Shown here: in pieces, positions 26,198 through 35,313 of the stretch
Numbering within the stretch: position 1 is the first letter of the stretch
Layout of the letters: each line of letters starts with the position of its first letter
DNA from: Streptantibioticus parmotrematis
GTDB taxonomy: Bacteria; Actinomycetota; Actinomycetes; Streptomycetales; Streptomycetaceae
NCBI RefSeq assembly: GCF_019890615.1
Contig: NZ_JAINVZ010000006.1
Span: forward strand, 186,001 to 250,000
DNA: 64,000 nucleotides
Direction of reading: 5' to 3'
Made by a program: the position numbers and the translations under genes
Notes under the pieces: model-generated
Told to the model about the DNA's origin: nothing
The model's database searches: none
The model's input: the letters and a program-made list of their open reading frames with translations, nothing else

Positions 26198-26595
26198 TCC
26201 GCCCAGGCGCCGATCTGCTCCTCCGACAGGTGCTGGGCGAGGTCCGCCTCGCTGATCATGCCGACCAGGCGCTTGTTCTCGATCACCGGGAGCCGGCGGA
26301 TGCGGTGGCTCTCCATCTCCCGCAGCACCTCGTCCACGTCGGCGTCCGCGTCGATCCAGCGGGGTGTGCCCTGCGCCAGCTCGCCCGCGGTGACCCTGGA
26401 CGGATCGCGTCCGGTCGCCACGCAGCCGACGACGATGTCGCGGTCGGTGAGGATGCCGCACAGGCGCTCGTTCTCGTCGCTGATCGGGAGCGCGCCGACG
26501 CCCAGGTCGCGCATCAACTGCGCCGCCCGGTCCAGCATCACCCCTTCGGGAATCCAGGCCGCGCCCGGATGCATGATGTCCCGCGCCGTGGTCAT
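26170..26595 (-). CDS. CBS-domain pair protein
   Basis: The 141-residue protein is made of two CBS motifs (about residues 8-60 and 73-128) with LCGILTDRDIVV and LVGMISEADLA. Such pairs bind adenosine nucleotides and form dimers that sense energy or redox state. ATG 26595 has GGAGGTG upstream and replaces a longer open frame with no support. No linked partner gene is obvious. Confidence 0.93.
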   Translation of the reverse strand: MTTARDIMHPGAAWIPEGVMLDRAAQLMRDLGVGALPISDENERLCGILTDRDIVVGCVATGRDPSRVTAGELAQGTPRWIDADADVDEVLREMESHRIRRLPVIENKRLVGMISEADLAQHLSEEQIGAWAERIYAGSPA

Positions 26596-26807
26596 GGCAC
26601 ACCTCCGTGTCCCTCGCCGGTGCCGTTCCTCCCATCGTCCGCCGGGCACCGTACGGCCGCTACCGGCGGCGGACCGGTCTCGTGCCGCCGCCCGCGCGAG
26701 GCATACGCTCGATGCCCGGCAACCACCACCGGGCGCGATCGGCAAGACGGGATCAGGACATGATCCGGCCGGATCGCCCCGGTCAGGCACGAGAGGACCC
26801 CGCCGTC

Positions 26808-27344
26808 ATGAGCGCCACCGCCCAGCCCGTCTTCCGTACGGCCACCGAGGCCGACGTGCCCGCGCTCGTGGCGCTCATCGAGTCGGCGTACCGGGGAGAG
26901 TCCAGCCGGGGCGGCTGGACGACGGAGGCGGACCTGCTGAAAGGCAGGCGCACCGATCCCGAAGGCGTCCTGGCCGTCATCCGCCGCGAGGGCAGCCGCA
27001 TGGTCGTGGTCGAGCGCGGCGGCGAAGTGACCGCCTGCTGCCAGCTGGAACGGCGCGAGGGCCACGCCTACTTCGGGATGTTCGCGGTGCGCCCGCAGCG
27101 GCAGGGCGGCGGCCTGGGCAAGCAGGTGCTGGCCGAGGCGGAGCGCTTCGCGCGCGACGAGTGGCGCGCGGGCGAGATGCAGATGACGGTCATCTCGGCC
27201 CGCGGGGACCTCATCGCCTGGTACGAGCGCCGCGGCTACCGGCGCACCGGGCACATGACGCCGTTCCCGTACGGGGACGAGCGCGTCGGGGTGCCGCAGC
27301 GCGACGACCTGGAGTTCGAGCTGCTGGTCAAGAAGCTGGGCTGA
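26808..27344 (+). CDS. GNAT family N-acetyltransferase
   Basis: The 178-residue protein has the acetyl-CoA loop FGMFAVRPQRQGGGLGKQVL (R/QxxGxG/A type) near residue 90 and a C-terminal ARGDLIAWYERRGYRRTG strand. The substrate is unknown. GTC-ATG at 26808 has GAGAGGA 9 nt upstream; an earlier ATG at 26760 is a weaker choice. The stop codon is inside the stem of a strong terminator hairpin. Confidence 0.9.
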   Translation: MSATAQPVFRTATEADVPALVALIESAYRGESSRGGWTTEADLLKGRRTDPEGVLAVIRREGSRMVVVERGGEVTACCQLERREGHAYFGMFAVRPQRQGGGLGKQVLAEAERFARDEWRAGEMQMTVISARGDLIAWYERRGYRRTGHMTPFPYGDERVGVPQRDDLEFELLVKKLG

Positions 27345-27372
27345 GCGCCCGGGAGCGGTCCCGGGCGCTCAG
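27341..27372. terminator. Perfect 14-bp hairpin terminator
   Basis: The stem CTGAGCGCCCGGGA (27341-27354) pairs exactly with 27359-27372 over a GCGG tetraloop. It starts at the stop codon of the GNAT gene and also faces the convergent GDPD gene. Confidence 0.85.
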
Positions 27373-27380
27373 CGGCGCAC

Positions 27381-28067
27381 TCAGGCCCGCGCCGCCCGCC
27401 GCTTGGTGTCCGGGGCGTCCGTCACCCAGCCGACCAGGCCGAGTGCCCGGGCCAGTGCCAGGTCCTGGTCGGTGTTGACGGTCCAGGCCATCACGTCGAT
27501 GCCTGCCTGTCGGCAGCGCTCGACGGTGCGCAGGTTCAGTTCCTCCAGCTCCAGGCTGACCAGCCGCGCGCCGACCGCCTTCGCGCGGTCCGGGAGGTCG
27601 GGGCCGGTCGCCTCACCGACGAGCACGGTGGTGGCGTCCGGCAGCAGCTCGTGGACCTCGCGCAGGGCCTCGTCGTGGAAGGAGAGCACCGACACCCGCT
27701 CCAGCAGGTCGCGCTCGCGCAGCACCCCGGCCAGCACCCGCGCGGCCGCCACGTCCTTGATCTCGGCCTGGATCGGCAGGCCGGGCCCGACCGCGTCGAG
27801 CACCTCCTCGAAGACCGGGACCCGCTCGCCCAGCCCCGCGTCGAGCGTGCGCAGCTCGTCCAGGGTGAGGTCGGCGACGGCGCCGCGGCCGTCGGTGGTG
27901 CGGTCCACGGTCTCGTCGTGCATGACGACGAGCGCGCCGTCCTTGCTCAGGTGCAGGTCGAGCTCGATGCCGTCCAGCCCCTCGCGCTCCGCACGCAGGA
28001 AGGAACGCAGGGTGTTCTCCGGCTCGGCGGCCATGACGCCGCGGTGGCCGATGGTGAAGAAAGTCAC
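27381..28067 (-). CDS. Glycerophosphodiester phosphodiesterase
   Basis: The 228-residue enzyme has the GDPD signature: IGHRG (His8) at the N-terminus, EPENT, ELDLHLSKDGALVVMHD and a later AEIKD. It hydrolyses glycerophosphodiesters to glycerol-3-phosphate and an alcohol. There is no signal peptide, so it is cytosolic. The start is GTG 28067. It is divergent from the DUF6421 operon with 215 bp between them. Confidence 0.93.
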   Translation of the reverse strand: MTFFTIGHRGVMAAEPENTLRSFLRAEREGLDGIELDLHLSKDGALVVMHDETVDRTTDGRGAVADLTLDELRTLDAGLGERVPVFEEVLDAVGPGLPIQAEIKDVAAARVLAGVLRERDLLERVSVLSFHDEALREVHELLPDATTVLVGEATGPDLPDRAKAVGARLVSLELEELNLRTVERCRQAGIDVMAWTVNTDQDLALARALGLVGWVTDAPDTKRRAARA

Positions 28068-28282
28068 CGGAGCAGCCTAGTGGGCCGTCTGTTGACGGGC
28101 ATGGAACGGGCGGTTGCGGGGACCCGTACGGTCAAAGAAACCTTCGCCCCTCGGTCCTCGCACAGGAAAAACGTCGGTACGAGCCCGGCTGTGCCGGATA
28201 AATGTTCGTAACGTCTCTTGTGCGGGAGAAGGTGGCCTGAATACGGTGTCTTAACGCAAGGTTCTCCGGTGGAGGAGGGGCA

Positions 28283-29680
28283 ATGAGGGAAAAACTTCTG
28301 TCCGTGGCGACTGGCGAGGCCGCCGGAGGGCCCGAGGGCATAGTGAGCCGCCCGGCCTGGGGCGTGCTCAAGGCGGCGGTCGAGACGATCCGCCCGTGGC
28401 AGTCCAAGGACGGCTCGATCGACTTCGCCGCCGAAGGCGCGCCCGGCAAGGCGGACGTCGACGCCGAGCTGGAGCGTGTCATCGCCTCGGTCGAGGAGCT
28501 GTCCCCGCTGGTCCCGCACGACGCGGAGTACCACCGCGCCCTCGTCGCCGACCTGCGCCGCTGGGCCGAGGACGGCTACGGCGTGCCGGACTTCCTGGAC
28601 TCGCTGCTGGCCTTCCAGCCCGCCTCCGACCGCCGCGACGGCCTGGAACACCTGGTCGTCTTCGCGATGTACACCCAGAACGGCAACCCGGACCGCAACC
28701 TGGAAGCCGTCGCGCTGCGCGTGGTCTGGCCGGAGTGGCTGTCCGAACTGGAGCGCACTCGGTACGACAACCCGATGTTCGTGCCGATCACCTTCCAGGA
28801 CTTCACCACCGGCTACGACACCAACTCCGCCGTCCTCTTCCCGGAGACCGTGGCCGTCCGCGAGGTGCCGGAACGATTCACCTGGGGTGGCATCTTCTGC
28901 GACCGCGAGGCCGCCCGCTTCCGCAAGGTCACCCAGGCCGCCGTCGACACCCTCGGCCTCGACCTGCCCGAGGACGCCGCCCGGCTCGTCGCCGACCAGG
29001 AACTGGCGCAGCAGACCTTCGTGCTGTGGGACATGATCCACGACCGCACCCACAGCCACGGCGACCTGCCGTTCGACCCCTTCATGATCAAGCAGCGCGC
29101 GCCGTTCTGGATGTACGGCCTGGAAGAGCTGCGCTGCGACCTGACCGCCTTCAAGGAGGCCGTCAAGCTGGAGGCCGACGGCTACGAGCAGGGCCGCAAC
29201 GTGCAGTACGCGATCCTCTTCGACCGCCTCTTCCGCTTCCCCGTCACCGGTGACCGGGTCCGCAACTACGACGGCCTGGGCGGGCAGCTGCTCTTCGCCT
29301 ACCTGCACAAGCACGATGCCGTGCGCTGGACCGACAACACCCTGCGCATCGACTGGCCCCGGGCCACCGAGGTCACCAACCAGCTGTGCGCCGAGATCGA
29401 GAAGCTCTACCGGGACGGCATCGACCGGCCCAAGCTCAACCACTGGTTCGCCGCGTACGACCTGGTCTCCACCTACCTCTCGCCGCACCCGGGCTCGCGC
29501 TGGGCCAAGGGTCCGGACGCGCTCGACCTGACCCTGGCGCCGCGCAAGCTCGTCGACGACGTGCTGGCCGACGAGTTTCCGCTCAGCATGTTCTACGAGG
29601 CCCTCGCCAAGAAGCTGCGTAACGTGATCGCCTCCACCAAGGGCATCACCGCCACCGGCGCCGGGCAGGAGGCCGCGTGA
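28283..29680 (+). CDS. DUF6421 family protein
   Basis: This is a 465-residue soluble protein with no transmembrane segments. A conspicuous motif near residue 253, WDMIHDRTHSHGDLPFD, followed by EELRCDLTAF about 25 residues later, is rich in His, Asp and Glu and could bind a metal. I recognise the family only as DUF6421, an actinobacterial group without assigned activity. ATG 28283 has GGAGGAGG 4 nt upstream. It is the first gene of a tight operon with an SDR (GTGA overlap or short gap) and a threonine-aldolase-like enzyme, so it may catalyse a step in the same pathway. Confidence 0.85.
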   Translation: MREKLLSVATGEAAGGPEGIVSRPAWGVLKAAVETIRPWQSKDGSIDFAAEGAPGKADVDAELERVIASVEELSPLVPHDAEYHRALVADLRRWAEDGYGVPDFLDSLLAFQPASDRRDGLEHLVVFAMYTQNGNPDRNLEAVALRVVWPEWLSELERTRYDNPMFVPITFQDFTTGYDTNSAVLFPETVAVREVPERFTWGGIFCDREAARFRKVTQAAVDTLGLDLPEDAARLVADQELAQQTFVLWDMIHDRTHSHGDLPFDPFMIKQRAPFWMYGLEELRCDLTAFKEAVKLEADGYEQGRNVQYAILFDRLFRFPVTGDRVRNYDGLGGQLLFAYLHKHDAVRWTDNTLRIDWPRATEVTNQLCAEIEKLYRDGIDRPKLNHWFAAYDLVSTYLSPHPGSRWAKGPDALDLTLAPRKLVDDVLADEFPLSMFYEALAKKLRNVIASTKGITATGAGQEAA

Positions 29681-29703
29681 CCCACGACGAGGAGGCGAAG
29701 GCC

Positions 29704-30462
29704 ATGACGGACGCAGGCGCTGCGGGATCGCTCCAGGGCTCGGTCATCGCGGTGGCCGGAGCGGGCGGCCCGGCGGGCAGGGCGACCCTGCGCCGTCTGG
29801 CCGAGGCGGGGGCCCACGTGGTGGCCGCCGACGCGCAGCCCGAGCGGCTGGCCGAATCGGTGGACGCGGCCCGTTACGCGGCCGGCGGCGCCGACATCAC
29901 CGGCGACATCGTCGACCTGCTGGACCCGGAGGCGGCCCGCGAATGGGCGGCCCGCACCGAGAAGCAGTTCGGCCACGTCGACGGCCTGGTCCACCTGGTG
30001 GGCGGCTGGCGCGGCGCGGCCACGTTCACCGACACCGACCTGGGTGACTGGACGTTCCTCAACGACCTGCTGATCCGCACCGTCCAGCACACCTCGCTGG
30101 CCTTCCACGACGCGCTGCTGCGCAGCCCCCGCGGGCGGTACGTGCTGATCAGCCAGTCCGGCGCGACCAAGCCGACCGCGGGCAACGCCGCCTACGCCGC
30201 CGCGAAGGCCGCCGCCGAGACCTGGACCCTGGCGCTCGCCGACTCCTTCCGCAAGGCGGGCGGCGAGCAGGGCCCGTCCGCCGCGGCCTGCGTCCTCGTC
30301 ATCAAGGCCCTGGTGCACGACGAGATGCGCGCCCAGAAGCCCAACGCCAAGTTCGCCGGATTCACCGACGTCGCCGACCTGGCCCAGGCCATCGCGGACG
30401 TGTGGGACCGGCCCGCTCAGGAAGTGAACGGAAACCGCCTGTGGCTGACGCCCCGCCCGTGA
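29704..30462 (+). CDS. Short-chain dehydrogenase/reductase
   Basis: The protein has 252 residues. The cofactor loop VIAVAGAGGPAGRA (GxxGPxG type) is near residue 15, and the catalytic YAAAKAAAE (YxxxK) follows SGATKPTAGN. ATG 29704 has GAGGAG 8 nt upstream, while GTG 29677 would overlap the DUF6421 stop as GTGA. The longer form adds nine residues. It sits between DUF6421 and the threonine-aldolase-like gene. The substrate is unknown. Confidence 0.9.
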   Translation: MTDAGAAGSLQGSVIAVAGAGGPAGRATLRRLAEAGAHVVAADAQPERLAESVDAARYAAGGADITGDIVDLLDPEAAREWAARTEKQFGHVDGLVHLVGGWRGAATFTDTDLGDWTFLNDLLIRTVQHTSLAFHDALLRSPRGRYVLISQSGATKPTAGNAAYAAAKAAAETWTLALADSFRKAGGEQGPSAAACVLVIKALVHDEMRAQKPNAKFAGFTDVADLAQAIADVWDRPAQEVNGNRLWLTPRP

Positions 30463-31535
30463 CCCAGCACCCCGCCACCGACGCCGTACGCCACCACGAC
30501 CCGGAGTACCGCGGGTTCGCCAGCGACAACTACGCCGGCGCGCACCCCGAGGTGCTGGCCGCGCTCGCCGTCGCCAACGGCGGCCACCAGATCGCGTACG
30601 GCGAGGACGACTACACCGCGCACCTTCAGGAGGTCGTCCGCCGCCATCTCGGCCCGCGCGCCGAGGCGTTCCCGGTCTTCAACGGCACCGGCGCCAACGT
30701 CGTCGCCCTCCAGGCGGTCACCGAGCGCTGGGGCGCGGTGGTGTGCGCGAAGTCGGCGCACATCAACGTGGACGAGTGCGGCGCGCCGGAGCGCGTGGGC
30801 GGCCTGAAGCTGCTCACCGTGCCGACGCCGGACGGCAAGCTCACCCCCGAGCTGCTGGACTCCGAGGCCTGGGGCTTCGACGACGAGCACCGCGCCCAGC
30901 CGCAGGTCGTCTCGATCGCCCAGACCACGGAACTGGGCACCTGCTACACGCCCGAGGAGATCCGGGCGCTGTCCGACCGCGCCCACGAGCACGGCATGGC
31001 CGTCCACCTGGACGGCGCCCGCCTCGCCAACGCGGCCGCCACGCTGGACCTGCCGCTCTCCGCGTTCACCACCGACGCGGGCGTGGACATCCTCAGCTTC
31101 GGCGGTACGAAGAACGGACTGGTCTTCGGTGAGTGCGTGGTCGTACTCGACCCCGAACGGGTCCGCGCGATGAAGCACCTGCGCAAGCTGTCGATGCAGC
31201 TGGCCTCGAAGATGCGCTTCGTCAGCGTGCAGTTCGAGGCGCTCCTCGCCGGGGACCTGTGGCTGCGCTCGGCCCGGCACGCCAACGCCATGGCGACGCG
31301 GCTCGCCGAGGCGGTGCGCGGCATCGAGGGCGTCACCGTGGTCCGGCCGGTCCAGGCCAACCAGGTCTTCGCCGTCCTGCCGCGCGAGGTGACCGAACGG
31401 CTCCAGAAGCGCTACCGCTTCTACGTGTGGGACGAGGCGACCGGGGAGGTGCGGTGGATGTGCTGCTTCGACACCACCGAGGCCGACGTGGACGCCTTCG
31501 CCGCCGCCGTCGCGGAGGAGATGGCGACGCGCTGA
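30459..31535 (+). CDS. Threonine aldolase family PLP enzyme
   Basis: The 358-residue fold-type-I PLP enzyme matches low-specificity L-threonine aldolases, which split L-threonine or L-allo-threonine into glycine and acetaldehyde. The PLP lysine is K218 in SFGGTKNGLVFGE. Other motifs are FASDNYAGAHPEVLAAL at the N-terminus and VHLDGARLANAA. GTG 30459 overlaps the SDR stop as GTGA. Its operon partners (DUF6421 and an SDR) suggest beta-hydroxy-amino-acid chemistry, but the true substrate is unproven. Confidence 0.9.
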   Translation: MTQHPATDAVRHHDPEYRGFASDNYAGAHPEVLAALAVANGGHQIAYGEDDYTAHLQEVVRRHLGPRAEAFPVFNGTGANVVALQAVTERWGAVVCAKSAHINVDECGAPERVGGLKLLTVPTPDGKLTPELLDSEAWGFDDEHRAQPQVVSIAQTTELGTCYTPEEIRALSDRAHEHGMAVHLDGARLANAAATLDLPLSAFTTDAGVDILSFGGTKNGLVFGECVVVLDPERVRAMKHLRKLSMQLASKMRFVSVQFEALLAGDLWLRSARHANAMATRLAEAVRGIEGVTVVRPVQANQVFAVLPREVTERLQKRYRFYVWDEATGEVRWMCCFDTTEADVDAFAAAVAEEMATR

Positions 31536-31555
31536 GCACGCCGTATTCACGACTC

Positions 31556-31600
31556 ACGCGGAAGGGCCGGGCGACTCGCAGTCGCCCGGCCCTTCCGCGT
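31556..31600. terminator. Perfect 21-bp hairpin terminator
   Basis: The stem at 31556-31576 (starts ACGCGGAAGGG) pairs without mismatch with 31580-31600 over a 3-nt loop. It separates the convergent threonine-aldolase and acyltransferase genes and is the strongest hairpin in the window. Confidence 0.9.
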
Positions 31601-31613
31601 GGATCGTCGGCCG

Positions 31614-32351
31614 TCAGGCGTCCAGCGCCGCCGCCTCCTGCGGGGTCGGGGCGGTGCCGCCGAGGTGGGCCGGGAGCCACCAGGTGTCCCGCTCGCCCGA
31701 CGGACGCACCGGATAGGCGTTCTGCGCGGCCTCCAGCAACTCCTGGACCCGGCAGCGCAGCCGGTCGGTCAGGCTCTCCACCTGCTCCTGCGGCTCCGGG
31801 GCCAGCGGCGCGCCGACGCGCAGCGTGACCGGGAAGCGGTGGCGGCCCAGGCGGCGCGGGTGACCCTTGGTCCACATCCGCTGCGTGCCCCACAACGCCA
31901 TCGGCAGCAGTGGCACGCCCGCCTCCTGCGCCAGCCGCGCCGCGCCGGACTTGAAGGCCTTGAGCGTGAACGAGCGCGAGATGGTCGCCTCGGGGAAGAC
32001 CCCGACGACCTCGCCGGCGCGCAGCGCCCGCAGCGCGTTGTCGTACGCGTGCACGCCCTGGGCGCGGTCCACCGGGATGTGCTTCATCGCCCGCATCAGC
32101 GGACCGGAGACCTTGTGCCGGAAGACCGACTCCTTGGCCATGAACCGCACCAGCCGCTTCGCCGGGCGGGCGGCCAGACCGGCGAAGACGAAGTCCAGGT
32201 AGCTGATGTGATTGCTGACCAGCACCGCGCCGCCCTCACGGGGCACGTGCTCGGTGCCCGCGATGTCGAAGCGCAGGCCCTGCACCTGGAACATGGTGCG
32301 GGCGAAGCCGATGACCGGCGGGTACACGAGTTCTGCCACGTCGGGGGACAC
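31614..32351 (-). CDS. 1-acyl-sn-glycerol-3-phosphate acyltransferase (PlsC-like)
   Basis: The 245-residue protein has the catalytic NHISYLD (HX4D) motif near residue 47 and the substrate-binding VFPEATIS motif near 124. It transfers an acyl chain to lysophosphatidate during phospholipid synthesis. GTG 32351 is the longest start; GTG 32339 (AGAAGG about 11 nt upstream) is an alternative four residues shorter. It is transcribed alone. Confidence 0.9.
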   Translation of the reverse strand: MSPDVAELVYPPVIGFARTMFQVQGLRFDIAGTEHVPREGGAVLVSNHISYLDFVFAGLAARPAKRLVRFMAKESVFRHKVSGPLMRAMKHIPVDRAQGVHAYDNALRALRAGEVVGVFPEATISRSFTLKAFKSGAARLAQEAGVPLLPMALWGTQRMWTKGHPRRLGRHRFPVTLRVGAPLAPEPQEQVESLTDRLRCRVQELLEAAQNAYPVRPSGERDTWWLPAHLGGTAPTPQEAAALDA

Positions 32352-32536
32352 CTTCTGGTTCGGGGACGGCGTGAGCCGGGGGCACGGCCGGAAGTTACGT
32401 CCCCGTAGCCTCGGCCGTCGCGAGATGGTCCCCTGACAACGCGCCGCTTGTCACCTCCGGTGCCCGGGCACGCGCGAGATTCTCGTCACGTCGCCGCGCC
32501 CGTTCCCGCATCCCGCCCCCGCTCGCAGTGACCGCG

Positions 32537-32986
32537 TCACCGGGTCGCGCGCAGCAGCAGCACGTACGTCTCGCAGCCCAGGCAGTACCCGAACGCCGCG
32601 TTGAGGAAGGCCGCCGCCAGCGCCAGCCCGGTCGCCGCCATCCCCAGCCACAGCGGTCCGGCGACGTACCCGACGAGCCCGATCGCGGCGAAGACCAGCC
32701 CCACCGTCTGCGCGAAGCGCGGCGGCGCCGGGTCCTCCGTGCGCTCCACCGGACCGAGCCGGGGCCGCACCACGGCCTGGAAGAGCCGCCCGTACGGCGA
32801 ACGGGCCACCCCCAGCGCCGCGCCGAGGGCGAAGACCAGCGTCTGGGCGGCGAGCAGCCAGGCGCTGCCCGTGATCAGCACCACCGCCAGCACCACGCTC
32901 GTGACCGCCGCGCCGAACCTCGGCCCGCGCACGTCCACGGCCCCGATGCGGCGCGAGGCGGCGCGCTGCGTAGCCTGCGTACTCAT
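32537..32986 (-). CDS. DUF4395 domain-containing membrane protein
   Basis: The protein has 149 residues, with four hydrophobic segments and a C-terminal NAAFGYCLGCETYVLL that carries a CxxC pair close to the membrane. DUF4395 proteins occur beside thioredoxin-like proteins, and this one is divergent from such a gene. A thiol-exchange role in the membrane is inferred. ATG 32986 is chosen, with ATG 32995 three residues upstream as an alternative. Confidence 0.85.
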   Translation of the reverse strand: MSTQATQRAASRRIGAVDVRGPRFGAAVTSVVLAVVLITGSAWLLAAQTLVFALGAALGVARSPYGRLFQAVVRPRLGPVERTEDPAPPRFAQTVGLVFAAIGLVGYVAGPLWLGMAATGLALAAAFLNAAFGYCLGCETYVLLLRATR

Positions 32987-33086
32987 GGCACCCATGATTC
33001 CTCGCGTCGCGGCCGTTCGGACCTGGGGAATCATTGCGGTCTCGTGAACGCTGCAACGCGTGGGACGGATCGACCCGGAGGCTCGG

Positions 33087-33509
33087 ATGACCGGACTGGT
33101 GGTGTGCCTGGCGGTGCTCGCGGGTGCGGGCGTGTTCGGCCTGGTCCACCGGCGGCGGGAGGGAAGGATGCGGGTGCGGGGCAAGGACACCGCTGCGGCG
33201 CGGCTGACGGCCGACGAGGTCGGCGGACCGCTGGGCGAGCGGGCGACGCTGGTGCAGTTCTCCAGCGCGTTCTGCGCGCCGTGCCGGGCGACTCGCAGGA
33301 CGCTGGCCGAGGTGGCGGCGATGGTGGACGGCGTCACGCACGTCGAGGTCGACGCCGAGCGGGAGTTGGAGCTCGTACGGAGGGTGGGGATCCTCAAGAC
33401 GCCCACCGTGCTGGTGCTCGACGCGTCGGGCGCGGTCGTGCGGCGCGCCGCGGGCCAGCCGCGCAAGGCCGACGTGATCGCCGCGCTGGGCACGGCGGTC
33501 GGCGCCTGA
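33087..33509 (+). CDS. Membrane-anchored thioredoxin-family protein
   Basis: The 140-residue protein has an N-terminal hydrophobic anchor (LVVCLAVLAGAGVFGLVHRR), then a thioredoxin domain with CAPC at Cys63 and Cys66 and the cis-proline segment LKTPTVLVLD. ATG 33087 has GGAG 6 nt upstream. It is divergent from the DUF4395 gene with 100 bp between the two starts, and the pair may exchange reducing power across the membrane. Confidence 0.9.
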   Translation: MTGLVVCLAVLAGAGVFGLVHRRREGRMRVRGKDTAAARLTADEVGGPLGERATLVQFSSAFCAPCRATRRTLAEVAAMVDGVTHVEVDAERELELVRRVGILKTPTVLVLDASGAVVRRAAGQPRKADVIAALGTAVGA

Positions 33510-33776
33510 CCGGGGTGCGGGGCGTGACCCCGATCCAGGGTGTGCCGGGCGTGACCCCGGTCCCAAAAGGCCGGACCGCCTTGACGTGGCGCGACCCGAA
33601 TCGTCAGTCTGACGTTATGTCGAGGGATCTTCTCCGCCGGCGGGCCGTCGGGCCGATGCCGGTCCCGGGCGCCCGGCGAGCGCACGCCGTCCGAGCCGTT
33701 GACCACTCCTGACGACCGCTCAGCCCCGGTGCCCCCCGTTCCCGGTTCGACCACCGCAGAAGGACCACGCGATTCC

Positions 33777-34295
33777 ATGACCGCCTCGCCCGACCTCGAC
33801 GCAGCCCTCGGCGACGGCACGGGCCTGGACCCCGACGTCTTCCGCTCGGTCTTCCGCCGCCACGCCGCGGGCGTCGCCGTGGTCACCGCGGCGGGCGCCC
33901 GGCCGGTCGGCTTCACCGCGACCTCGCTCACCTCCGTCGCCGTCGAGCCGCCGCTGCTGTCGTTCGGCATCAGCGTCTCCTCCTCCAGCTGGCCCGTCGT
34001 GGCCGCGGCGGAACACGTCGGCGTGCACGTGCTCGGCGAGCACCAGGAGGACCTGGCGGGCACCTTCGCGCGCAGCGGCGCCGACCGGTTCGGCGAGGCC
34101 ACCTCCTGGCGCTCCGGGCCGCACGGCGTGCCGCTGCTGGACGGGGTGTCCGCGTGGCTGGTGTGCCGGGTGGTCGCCCGGGTCCCGGCGGGCGACCACC
34201 GGATAGTCGTCGCCCAGGCGGTCGCGGGCGACCCGGCGGGACCCGGCCGCCCCCTGCTGTACCACCAGGGCCGTTTCACCGCGCTGCGGCACTGA
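33777..34295 (+). CDS. Flavin reductase family (FMN-binding) protein
   Basis: The 172-residue protein has the flavin-reductase-like barrel with GFTATSLTSVAVEPPLLSF near residue 45. It should reduce FMN or FAD with NAD(P)H for a partner monooxygenase. ATG 33777 has AAGGA about 12 nt upstream; a TTG at 33699 would add 26 residues. It is distant from ssuD, so it is only a candidate partner. Confidence 0.87.
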   Translation: MTASPDLDAALGDGTGLDPDVFRSVFRRHAAGVAVVTAAGARPVGFTATSLTSVAVEPPLLSFGISVSSSSWPVVAAAEHVGVHVLGEHQEDLAGTFARSGADRFGEATSWRSGPHGVPLLDGVSAWLVCRVVARVPAGDHRIVVAQAVAGDPAGPGRPLLYHQGRFTALRH

Positions 34296-34485
34296 CCCGC
34301 CCCACCCGCCGGACGTCGGCAAGGTCACAGTTTCCGCGCTTGCGGTGCGGGAACGAGACGAGTGTACTGACGAGTAACATTCAGTCGGGGCGCCGTGGCG
34401 CTCCGGACGGATCCGGCACCGTGCAGGCGCCTATGCTGCCTACACATGGCAGTTGACGAGTCGAGCAGTAGGTAGGAGAGCAGGC

Positions 34486-35271
34486 GTGAGCTTGAGGATC
34501 GTTGTCTGTGTGAAGTACGTGCCCGACGCCACCGGCGACCGGCACTTCGCCGAGGACCTGACCACTGACCGCGACGCCGTGGACGGCCTGCTGTCGGAGC
34601 TGGACGAGTACGCGGTCGAGCAGGCCCTGCAGATCGCCGACGCCGCCGACGACGCCGAGATCACGGTGCTCACCGTCGGCCCCGAGGACGCCAAGGACGC
34701 GCTGCGCAAGGCGCTGTCGATGGGCGCCGACAAGGGCGTGCACGTCGAGGACGACGACCTGCACGGCACCGACGTCGTGGGCACCTCGCTGGTGCTGGCC
34801 AAGGCCGTCGAGCACGTCGGGTACGACCTGGTGCTGTGCGGCATGGCGTCCACCGACGGCACGATGGGTGTCCTGCCCGCCATCCTGGCCGAGCGGCTCG
34901 GCGTCCCGCAGGTGACACTGCTGTCCGAGGTGGCGGTGGCGGACGGCACCGTGACCGGCCGCCGCGACGGCGACGCCGCCAGCGAGCAGCTCCAGGCGCA
35001 GTTGCCGGCCGTGGTCTCGGTGACCGACCAGTCGGGCGAGGCCCGCTACCCGTCGTTCAAGGGCATCATGGCGGCGAAGAAGAAGCCGGTCGAGTCGCTG
35101 GACCTGTCCGACCTGGGCATCGACGCGGACGAGGTCGGCCTCGGCGGCGCCTGGACCAAGGTCGAGGACGCGGCCAAGCGTCCGGAGCGCACCGCCGGCA
35201 CGATCGTGAAGGACGAGGGCGAGGGCGGCAAGCAGCTGGCTGAGTTCCTGGTCAGCCAGAAGTTCATCTGA
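34486..35271 (+). CDS. etfB: Electron transfer flavoprotein beta subunit
   Basis: The 261-residue subunit binds AMP and pairs with EtfA to pass electrons from acyl-CoA dehydrogenases to the respiratory chain. It begins LRIVVCVKYVPDATGD, and the middle holds ALRKALSMGADKGVHV and LVLCGMASTDGTMG. GTG 34486 has AGGAG 9 nt upstream. It forms a two-gene operon with etfA (42-bp gap). Confidence 0.95.
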   Translation: MSLRIVVCVKYVPDATGDRHFAEDLTTDRDAVDGLLSELDEYAVEQALQIADAADDAEITVLTVGPEDAKDALRKALSMGADKGVHVEDDDLHGTDVVGTSLVLAKAVEHVGYDLVLCGMASTDGTMGVLPAILAERLGVPQVTLLSEVAVADGTVTGRRDGDAASEQLQAQLPAVVSVTDQSGEARYPSFKGIMAAKKKPVESLDLSDLGIDADEVGLGGAWTKVEDAAKRPERTAGTIVKDEGEGGKQLAEFLVSQKFI

Positions 35272-35313
35272 TCGCACCGCCCCCCGCACACCATTCCGTA
35301 GGAGAACGTTCCC

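Noticed and set aside
33617-33712. 31-codon frame MSRDLLRRRAVGPMPVPGA upstream of the flavin reductase
   Set aside because: It resembles leader peptides only in its short length and position. It has no Cys run, no ribosome-binding site and no recognisable motif.
34446-34475. Nine-codon frame MAVDESSSR before etfB
   Set aside because: It has no ribosome-binding site and no known leader pattern.
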